Assembly: GCF_052180275.1 (NCBI RefSeq)
Contig: NZ_CP197465.1
Span: forward strand, 2,976,001-3,040,000
Origin: Kumtagia sp052180275
GTDB lineage: Bacteria; Pseudomonadota; Alphaproteobacteria; Rhizobiales; Rhizobiaceae
Direction of reading: 5' to 3'
Length of the DNA: 64,000 bases
This document shows, piece by piece, positions 1 through 6,645 of this stretch. The translations under genes were made by a program, and so were the position numbers. Numbering within the stretch: position 1 is the stretch's first letter; every line of letters starts with the position of its first letter. The notes beneath the pieces are model-generated. The model had not been told where the DNA came from. It was given only the letters and a program-made list of their open reading frames with translations, and ran no database searches.

Positions 1-510
1 AAGCTGCGCTTCGGCGATCCGATGGATCGTTCGACCGATCTGGGCACGGTCATCCATGAGAAAGCGGCCGCGCTGTTCGAGCGGCGCGTCGAGATGGCGG
101 CGGAAGAGGGAGCCGAAATTCTCTATCATCCCGGCCGGCAGGGCGCGTTGCTGCCGCCGATCGTCGTCGACCGCGTGCCGCACTCCTCGGAACTCGTCAT
201 GCAGGAGACGTTCGGGCCGATCGTGCCGATCGTGCGGGCGCCGGACGATGACGACGCGCTGATCGCGTTGTCGAACTCGACCGCCTTCGGCCTGTCGTCA
301 GGCGTGTGCACCAACGATTTCCGGCGGATGCAGAAATACATCGCCGGGCTCAGGGTCGGTACAGTCAACATCTGGGAAGTGCCGGGCTATCGCATCGAGA
401 TGAGCCCGTTCGGCGGGATCAAGGATTCCGGCAATGGCTACAAGGAGGGCGTCATCGAGGCGATGAAGAGTTTTACCAATGTGAAGACGTTTTCCCTGCC
501 CTGGGGATAA
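1..510 (+). CDS. phnY: Aldehyde dehydrogenase, phosphonoacetaldehyde-type (3' part)
   Basis: This is the C-terminal 169 residues of an NAD(P)-dependent aldehyde dehydrogenase; the reading frame is open from base 1, so the start and the catalytic Cys region lie outside the window. Visible are the QETFGPI block (about residue 68 of the fragment) and the C-terminal SPFGGIKDSGNGYKEG block that closes the active site and contributes to oligomerisation. The ending EAMKSFTNVKTFSLPWG resembles the phosphonoacetaldehyde dehydrogenases (PhnY) of rhizobia, which oxidise phosphonoacetaldehyde to phosphonoacetate in 2-aminoethylphosphonate use. The family is certain. The PhnY subtype is inferred from the tail only, because no phnW or phnA neighbour is visible. 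Confidence 0.7.
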   Translation, partial: KLRFGDPMDRSTDLGTVIHEKAAALFERRVEMAAEEGAEILYHPGRQGALLPPIVVDRVPHSSELVMQETFGPIVPIVRAPDDDDALIALSNSTAFGLSSGVCTNDFRRMQKYIAGLRVGTVNIWEVPGYRIEMSPFGGIKDSGNGYKEGVIEAMKSFTNVKTFSLPWG

Positions 511-628
511 AGGCAGGGCAGGCGAAGCGAGGCACTTGGCACAAGCCGGCCAAACCGATTGATGCTTAGCTGACCAACGAAAACGCTTCGCTCGAAGTGT
601 TCCCGCCCGCCAATCAGGCCGCCCGGCC

Positions 629-648
629 GCCCTTCCCGCGGGAAGGGC
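629..648. promoter_or_regulatory. 20-bp perfect palindrome over the Shine-Dalgarno
   Basis: GCCCTTCCC joined directly to GCGGGAAGGGC forms a perfect 20-bp palindrome that ends 10 bases before the ATG of the EamA gene at 659. Its right arm contains the GGAAGGG that is the only good ribosome binding site, so a hairpin in the mRNA would hide it. It could equally be an operator or part of a degenerate intergenic repeat. Confidence 0.45.
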
Positions 649-658
649 AGGAACAAAA

Positions 659-1498
659 ATGTCCGCATTTGCGCTCTCGCTCGTGCTTTCCGCCGCCGTG
701 CTGCACGCCAGTTGGAACGCACTGGTCAAGGCGGCCTCCGATCGCGCGCTGACCATCGCGGCGGTGGCGTCGATGCATGGGCTTGGCGGGCTGATCCTGA
801 TCATGCTCAGCGCGCCGCCGGCGATGGCGAGCTGGCCGTCGATCGCCGCTTCGACACTGATCCACTATGCCTATTATATCCTGCTGTTCCAGGCCTACAG
901 GCTTGGCGACCTCAGCCAGGTCTATCCGATCTCGCGCGGCATGGCGCCGGCCGTCGTGGCGATGGGCACCTATCTGATCATCGGCGAAAACCTGACCACG
1001 CTCGGCTGGGCCGGCCTCGCCGCCATCTCACTCGGCATCTTCTTCCTGGCGATCCAGCGCGGGGCCGCGCATGCCGACAAGCGGGCGGTGGGCGTGGCTT
1101 TGCTGCTCGGGCTGACGATTGCCGGCTATTCGATCGCCGATGGCATCGGCGTGCGGCTTTCGCAGGCTCCGATGGGCTATATCGGCTGGCTGTTCCTGCT
1201 GGAATCGCCGGTGCTGTTTGCCATTTTATGGCAGCGGCGACGCAAGGCGACCGCGTTCGACTGGCGGGTGTTCGGCATCGGCATGGTCGGCGGCGTGTTC
1301 TCTGTCGCCGCTTACGCGACCGTGCTCTACGTGAAAACCTTCGCCCCGATCGGGGCGGTCTCGGCGATCCGCGAATCCAGCGTGGTCATCGCCGCGCTGA
1401 TCGGACTGGTCTTTTTCGGCGAACGGCCGTGGCTCGGCCGGCTGATATCGGCCGTGATTGTCGCAGCGGGCGTGATCACGCTCGCGGTGTTCGACTGA
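659..1498 (+). CDS. EamA/DMT-family transporter
   Basis: This 279-residue integral membrane protein has about ten hydrophobic segments arranged as two EamA repeats, the usual size for the drug/metabolite transporter superfamily. The N-terminal LHASWNALVKAASDR and the segments around VYPISRG and AIRESSVVIAALIG are typical of the subgroup. The substrate cannot be told; the family exports metabolites, amino acids or drugs. The start is the ATG at 659, behind GGAAGGGCAGG. A paralogue of the same subgroup lies at 14384-15220 and shares the HA(S/T)WNA, GQVYPI-like and (I/L)RE(S/T)SVV signatures. The gene stands alone between an aldehyde dehydrogenase and a helicase. Confidence 0.85.
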   Translation: MSAFALSLVLSAAVLHASWNALVKAASDRALTIAAVASMHGLGGLILIMLSAPPAMASWPSIAASTLIHYAYYILLFQAYRLGDLSQVYPISRGMAPAVVAMGTYLIIGENLTTLGWAGLAAISLGIFFLAIQRGAAHADKRAVGVALLLGLTIAGYSIADGIGVRLSQAPMGYIGWLFLLESPVLFAILWQRRRKATAFDWRVFGIGMVGGVFSVAAYATVLYVKTFAPIGAVSAIRESSVVIAALIGLVFFGERPWLGRLISAVIVAAGVITLAVFD

Positions 1499-1736
1499 TC
1501 TCGTTCGGCAGCCCGGCCTCATCTCTCCTCGGTGGTGAGTTGCGCGCGCTGGCGCGTCAAGGCCGGCGAGAAGGGCGAGAAGAAGGCGGATTGACCGCAG
1601 GCGGCGTATTTTGCTGGCAAGCCGCCCGCCCAGGCTCTAAACCACCGCCAGGGACCCTCAATCGCACAATGCCATCGGGTCGCAGCCGATTTTTGCGCCT
1701 TCCGTGACGGAGGCGCCTCGTATTTGAAAGACAATC

Positions 1737-3551
1737 ATGACGACATTCGACGGCATCGTTCCCGCGCTGGCGCATGCGCTCGCCGCACGCGGCTATCTCG
1801 AACTCACGCCGGTGCAGCAGGCGGTCACCGGGCCGGACCTCGAGGAGCGCGACGCGCTGGTCTCGGCGCAGACCGGCTCGGGCAAGACGGTGGCCTTCGG
1901 CATCGCCATTGCCCGCACGCTGCTCGGCGATGCCGAGCGCTTCGGCCCGGCCGGCGCGCCGCTGGCGCTGGCGATCGCGCCGACGCGCGAGCTCGCCTTG
2001 CAGGTGATGCGCGAGCTCGAATGGCTCTATGCCGAGACCGGCGCCACCGTCGCCTCCTGCGTCGGCGGCATGGACATGCGCACCGAGCGGCGCGTGCTGG
2101 AGCGCGGCGCGCATATCGTGGTCGGCACGCCCGGCCGGCTGCGCGACCACATCATGCGCAATTCGCTCGATATGTCGGCACTGCGCGCCGTGGTGCTCGA
2201 CGAGGCCGACGAGATGCTGGATTTGGGTTTTCGCGAGGACCTCGAATTCATCCTCAACGCCGCGCCGCCGGAGCGCCGCACGCTGATGTTCTCGGCCACC
2301 GTGCCGCGCGCCATCGCGGCCCTTGCCGCGAGCTACCAGCGCGACGCGCTGCGCGTTTCCGTGCAGAGCGCCGAGAAGCAGCATGCCGACATCGACTACC
2401 GCGCGCTGACGGTGGCCGGCCACGACCGCGAGAACGCCATCATCAACGTGCTGCGCTATTACGAGGCGGCCAGCGCGCTGGTGTTCTGCTCGACGCGCGC
2501 GGCGGTCAACCACATGACCGCCCGCTTCAACAATCGCGGCTTTTCCGTCGTCGCGCTGTCGGGGGAACTCAGCCAGAGCGAGCGGACGCATGCCTTGCAG
2601 GCGATGCGCGACGGGCGGGCGCGGGTGTGCATCGCCACAGACGTCGCGGCGCGCGGCATCGACCTGCCCAACCTCGAACTGGTCGTGCATGCCGACATGC
2701 CTACCAACCCCGACACGCTGCTGCACCGCAGCGGCCGCACCGGACGGGCGGGGCGGAAGGGCATCAGCGTGCTGATCGTGCCGTACAGCGCGCGGCGGCG
2801 CATCGAGCGGCTGTTGCAGAACGCCAGCGTCAAGGCGTTCTGGACCACGCCGCCGACCATCGAGGACGTCAACAAACGCGACGACGAGCGGCTGCTCGCC
2901 AACCCGCTGCTGGCCGGGCCGGTGGCCGCCGAGGAGAAGGCGCTGGTGCGGCAGTTGCTGGAGCAGAATTCGCCCGAGCAGATCGCGGCGGCCTTCGTGC
3001 GCGTGCTGCGCGCCGGCCGCTCGGCGCCGGAGGAACTGGCGGAGAGCCAGCCCCCCGAGCGGGAGCGCCCGGAACGCGGCGAACGGCAGGCGGCAAAACC
3101 GGCGCGCGAGCGCGAGTTCGGGCCGAGCGTCTGGTTCTCCGTGTCGGTGGGGCGCAAGCAGAACGCCGAGCCGCGCTGGCTGCTGCCCATGCTCTGCCGG
3201 CGCGGCAACATCACCAAGGGCGACATCGGCGCGATCCGCATGCAGCAGGCGGAGACCTTCGTGCAACTGACCGCCGCCAGCGCCGACGGGTTTTTGGCCG
3301 CGCTCGGCCCGGAGCGGGTGCTGGAGAACGGCATTCGCGCTACCCGGCTGGAGGGCGCGCCCGACATGGGCGAGGCGCCGCAAAGAGCCTATTCGAAGCG
3401 CAAGGATTTTGCGGCGGCGGATGCAGGCAAGCCGGAGCGGCCGAAGTTCCGCGACCGGAAGGGCGACAAATCAGTCGACAAGGCGCCATGGGCGGGCAAG
3501 AAGGCGGGCAAGCCGGGGTTCGACAAGGCAAAGAAACGCAAGAAGCCGTAA
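1737..3551 (+). CDS. DEAD-box ATP-dependent RNA helicase
   Basis: This 604-residue RNA helicase has a Q motif near residues 22-28, motif I AQTGSGKT at 44-51, PTRELA, GTPGRL, the DEAD box in VLDEADEM (about 153-160), SAT (about 186-188), and in the second RecA domain the ATDVAARGIDLPN and HRSGRTGRAGR motifs. Residues of about 462-540 (WFSVSVGRK to GIRATRLEG) look like a DbpA-type RNA-binding domain. The tail after 545 is rich in Lys and Arg. The likely role is unwinding structured RNA during ribosome assembly or cold growth. The start is the ATG at 1737. The 240-base leader holds a GCGCC/GGCGC hairpin at about 1694-1716, which suits a regulated 5' UTR. Confidence 0.93.
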   Translation: MTTFDGIVPALAHALAARGYLELTPVQQAVTGPDLEERDALVSAQTGSGKTVAFGIAIARTLLGDAERFGPAGAPLALAIAPTRELALQVMRELEWLYAETGATVASCVGGMDMRTERRVLERGAHIVVGTPGRLRDHIMRNSLDMSALRAVVLDEADEMLDLGFREDLEFILNAAPPERRTLMFSATVPRAIAALAASYQRDALRVSVQSAEKQHADIDYRALTVAGHDRENAIINVLRYYEAASALVFCSTRAAVNHMTARFNNRGFSVVALSGELSQSERTHALQAMRDGRARVCIATDVAARGIDLPNLELVVHADMPTNPDTLLHRSGRTGRAGRKGISVLIVPYSARRRIERLLQNASVKAFWTTPPTIEDVNKRDDERLLANPLLAGPVAAEEKALVRQLLEQNSPEQIAAAFVRVLRAGRSAPEELAESQPPERERPERGERQAAKPAREREFGPSVWFSVSVGRKQNAEPRWLLPMLCRRGNITKGDIGAIRMQQAETFVQLTAASADGFLAALGPERVLENGIRATRLEGAPDMGEAPQRAYSKRKDFAAADAGKPERPKFRDRKGDKSVDKAPWAGKKAGKPGFDKAKKRKKP

Positions 3552-3638
3552 GCCGGAAGGCAACAGCCATCGCCGCCATGCGGCGGAAATCCGCCGTGGC
3601 CGTCGATCCCTGAGGCCTCGTGTCCGGCCAGGATGCCG

Positions 3639-4385
3639 TCAGGACGTGTCGGAAAACTCCAGCGCGTAGACGGCCAGCGCATGGGCGTGCGCCAGAATCT
3701 CGTCGATCTCGCGAATTCTTCGGGGATGGTCGGCGGATGGGTCATAGCCGGACAGCCGCCCACCGGGCGGACGCCCGCGCCGCAGCGGCGAGAGCCGCCG
3801 GAAGCGGCCGGCGGCGGGTTTTTGCTGCGCGGCGTCGTTGCGCGCCTTCCAGATGGCGAAACGTCTTGCCTGGCCCGGCAGGTCGTCGAGCGCGCGACCC
3901 AGCGCCTCGAGGCGCAAGGCCAGCCGCGCCGCATCGACCGGGTCGTCCGGCGAGGGCGGCGGAGGCAAGAGACGGAATGGCGCATCGAGCGACAGGATGC
4001 GCGGGGCGGCGTGCGCCGGCGTGTAATGGAAGCAGGGGCGGAACGGGCGTTTCAGCGGATCGAGCAGCCGCAGGTTTCGTGCATGCTGGGGGCACCGGCG
4101 ACGCTTTTTCGGCATGACCGGCATGAAGGCGCGGGGACCGCGCCCGATCGCGGGTTTCGGCTTTCGCATGCGTGCCGCCGGCAAGGCCACCACCAGGCCA
4201 CGCGCCGCCGCGATGATCAGCCGCCGTGCGGCGGCCTCGGCCGGGCGCAGCAGCCGCAGGATCGCGCGATGAAGCCGGCGGGGCAAGGTTGACCCACCAT
4301 CCGCCATCCCGGCCATGGAGACGAGCATCGCCAGGATGCGCTTCAGCGCTTCCCGGTTCCGCTCGATAGCTGCACTTCCGTCCAT
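3639..4385 (-). CDS. Conserved hypothetical protein
   Basis: This 248-residue protein matches no family I can name. I chose the start that gives MDGSAAIERN, because the ten residues of the longer form look non-conserved. The N-terminal half is helical and hydrophobic-basic (LKRILAMLVSMAG, then LHRAILRLLRPAEAAARRLIIAAARG), followed by a Pro/Arg/Lys-rich stretch and a LALRLEALGRALDDLPGQARR helix. It is convergent with the helicase gene, with an 87-base gap. The composition and regular helices support a real gene of a Rhizobiales-restricted type; the function is unknown. Confidence 0.6.
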   Translation of the reverse strand: MDGSAAIERNREALKRILAMLVSMAGMADGGSTLPRRLHRAILRLLRPAEAAARRLIIAAARGLVVALPAARMRKPKPAIGRGPRAFMPVMPKKRRRCPQHARNLRLLDPLKRPFRPCFHYTPAHAAPRILSLDAPFRLLPPPPSPDDPVDAARLALRLEALGRALDDLPGQARRFAIWKARNDAAQQKPAAGRFRRLSPLRRGRPPGGRLSGYDPSADHPRRIREIDEILAHAHALAVYALEFSDTS

Positions 4386-4947
4386 CGCCGCTTCTCCAGA
4401 CAAGGCCGGCGCCATTGTCGCATTGGTCGAAGAGGCGGGGACGGGATGCCGGCGGATTTGTTGAATGATACGGCAGCAAAGTCGGGCGGATGAACGATTT
4501 CAATATGTTGGCGATAGCCAACAAGGCGTTGGCGGGAATATTTTTTCGCAGTGTGGATTTTTCTTCCCCCATTTTTGAAGTCATATGTTCGGCGGAGCGT
4601 GGCCCACGTCGTACTCCGTCCAACACCCCTCATCCGTCTCGGCGCTACGCGCCGATCCACCTTCTCCCACAAGGGGAGAAGGGGAAGTGCTGCCGCGTCG
4701 TCTCCGCAAATCTACAACGTTGGCGATTGGTGGCGAGGTCGACGCCAACTCCCCCTTCTCCCCTTGTGGGAGAAGGTGGCCTCGCGAAGCGAGGTCGGAT
4801 GAGGGGTGCTGGACGGAGTGCGACATGTCCAGTTGCGCCGTTCTTGAGAAGGCTCACGGACCCCCGTAGGACAGTCAGGGCGGACGCGCGCGGTCAAGGT
4901 CAACAGCCGCCGGCATTCGCTTATCTAACGACGCCGGAGACCGACAT
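4386..4947. other. Gene-free interval with RIME1-like element
   Basis: No convincing gene is present. The first part (about 4430-4600) is AT-richer than its surroundings, and the middle is filled by the mosaic repeat at 4603-4833. The last 110 bases lead to the broken gene at 4948. Short open frames here are artefacts of the palindromes. Confidence 0.6.
4603..4833. repeat. RIME1-like intergenic palindromic element
   Basis: Two arms face each other. The left arm runs ACTCCGTCCAACACCCCTC, then a small GGCGCTACGCGCC hairpin, then CCTTCTCCCACAAGGGGAG. The right arm carries the same modules in reverse complement (CTCCCCTTGTGGGAGAAGG, a CTCGCGAAGCGAG hairpin, GAGGGGTGCTGGACGGAGT). The outer 24 bases of the arms pair with one mismatch. 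The architecture, about 200 bp of nested palindromes in intergenic DNA, is that of the Rhizobium-specific intergenic mosaic elements. The class assignment is from memory of these elements, not from a search. Confidence 0.75.
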
Positions 4948-5432
4948 ATGAGCCTTCACAAGATTCCGATGGCGGCAGTCCTGATCGTTGCGTCGGTCCT
5001 CGTGGCCGGCGCGGACGGCTGGCAGCGCTACGCCAATGCGCGCTTCGGCTATGCCATCGACATCCCGCCAGGCTTTTCCGAAGTCGCCGAGGCCGACGAC
5101 AGCGACGGCGGCACCAGCCGCCCGGCGGACGGCAGTGCCGAACTTGCCGTGTGGGGCGCCTGGCTGGTCGACACCGGTTTCAGCGCAGAAATTGCCGAGC
5201 GCATGCGCGGCGACGAGGCCGATGGCTGGGCGCTGAGCTATCGCCGCGAGACAGTTTTCGGCGCGAGCTGGTAGGGCCTGCGCAACGGCCGCATCCTCTA
5301 CGTCCGCGCAATCCCGCTCTGCGACGGGCGGCCGGGTATTTCAGGCGGGAGTATCCGCAGGCGAGCGCGAAGGTTTTTGACGCGGTGATAAAGAGGCTGG
5401 TGAAGGGGTTTGGCGGAAGCGGTTGTAAGTGA
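4948..5432 (+). pseudogene. Broken gene for a secreted hypothetical protein
   Basis: The frame opens with a signal peptide (MSLHKIPMAAVLIVASVLVAG) and a WQRYANARFGYAIDIPPGF stretch typical of small periplasmic proteins of rhizobia. It meets a TAG at 5272-5274, after GASW. Coding-like sequence continues in the same frame (GLRNGRILYVRAIPLCDG). It then shifts by one base near 5325-5335 into a second frame that ends YFRREYPQASAKVFDAVIKR and stops at 5432. One nonsense change plus one frameshift indicate a pseudogene of what was about a 160-residue protein. Sequencing error could explain one lesion but hardly both. Confidence 0.7.
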
Positions 5433-5541
5433 GCGCAGGGAACTTTTTCCGCCCGCGCCAGCCTTGAAGCGACTGTGCCTTTCTGCGGAAAGAAAGTAAA
5501 CTGTCCCCGGAGATGTTCAACTCTAGCCCACTAAATCGTCG

Positions 5542-6627
5542 TTGAAAGCGCAGGACAAAATCTCAAAATCAAAAAACAACAACCATTTCGTTTCGCGGTT
5601 TCAGCTCCGTAGGTTCCTTTGCGATCCGCCGAAGAATAAGCCAGGACGATATTTTGTCTGGGTTTATTCTGGTGACGAAGAGCCGCAGGCGAAGAATATC
5701 CAAAACGTCGGTTCTGCGATAAAATTCTACGGAGAATCTGACGATGATCTGGAAAACGCCTTTAGCGATCGAGAGAGTGTTTACGGAGGCGTGTTCAGCG
5801 CGCTTGAAAGATTGCCTGATGACGTTACAAAATATGCAGATCAATTGTCGGACCTTTGTTGGCTTTTCAGCTTTCGAACGCGCGCACTGCGCGAAAAATT
5901 AAAACTCGGTATTACTTCAACCGTAGACCGTGTAGCAGGAAGCGTGACTGCAGGGCGCCTACATAAGCGTTTTTCGACGCAAATCGATGCTCGATTGCTC
6001 AAGATATTTGACGAAAAGATGATAGGCTTAAATAGGAAACAGAAGGCCGCTATGCGACGACAGCCTGAATTTCAAAAGAGCCTTCTTGTAGCGAAGCACC
6101 AGGCAAATGAATTTCTTCGATCAGAGGAATTTGCATCGCATTTCCGCCGGATTCTGACGTCATTTGGGCTGGCAGCGCGAGAAACGCCCGCGCTCGACAA
6201 CGAGCACAACCGTGTGTTGACGGACATGATCGCTACGGGAGAACGCTGTCCAGAAAAGCTGAGACCCAAAAGATGGTATCCGATGGTAAGCCCGGATGGA
6301 TTATTTGTTCTTGGTGACAGCGGCGCCATCTTGGCAAATAACAGTGGGGAGTTTAGCCCGTTTATTGGGATGGGTAGCAATGCGGATTGCCTATTCCTTC
6401 CCATAAATCCACATGTTACGGCAGTTGGAATTTTCAGTGAAAACTGCCGAATTTGGACCGAGGAAGACATTGTCAAGGGTACTGTTTCAAGCTCTTTTGA
6501 AAACTTCTTTGCAAATCGATATGATCAAAAGCTCCGAACTCTCGCTGGGGTGCATCTATTACGGCAGAATATTGTCACAGACGCCCAGATCGATGAAATT
6601 GTAAATGGGTTTTGGCAAAGTAAGTGA
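5542..6627 (+). CDS. DUF4238 family protein
   Basis: This 361-residue protein begins with a NNHFVSRFQLRRFL motif close to its N-terminus, the mark of DUF4238 proteins (usually NHHxVPxxYLRxF). The function of the family is unknown. The rest is soluble, with no signal peptide or membrane helix; a conserved-looking block around SPDGLFVLGDSG lies near residue 255. The start appears to be the TTG at 5542; no in-frame ATG precedes the motif. Base and codon use are visibly AT-richer than in uvrD and the helicase, and the gene sits next to a pseudogene, so recent acquisition is likely. It stands alone and is convergent with uvrD, 18 bases away. Confidence 0.75.
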   Translation: MKAQDKISKSKNNNHFVSRFQLRRFLCDPPKNKPGRYFVWVYSGDEEPQAKNIQNVGSAIKFYGESDDDLENAFSDRESVYGGVFSALERLPDDVTKYADQLSDLCWLFSFRTRALREKLKLGITSTVDRVAGSVTAGRLHKRFSTQIDARLLKIFDEKMIGLNRKQKAAMRRQPEFQKSLLVAKHQANEFLRSEEFASHFRRILTSFGLAARETPALDNEHNRVLTDMIATGERCPEKLRPKRWYPMVSPDGLFVLGDSGAILANNSGEFSPFIGMGSNADCLFLPINPHVTAVGIFSENCRIWTEEDIVKGTVSSSFENFFANRYDQKLRTLAGVHLLRQNIVTDAQIDEIVNGFWQSK

Positions 6628-6645
6628 CTCGGAACAGCTTGTTCC

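Noticed and set aside
1557..3383. 608-codon open frame antisense to the DEAD-box helicase gene
   Set aside because: It is an Arg/Ala/Gly-rich shadow of a GC-rich gene with clear helicase motifs on the other strand; no motif or ribosome site of its own.
4490..4951. Several open frames of 80-150 codons around 4500-4950 on both strands
   Set aside because: They are products of the nested palindromes of the RIME1-like repeat.
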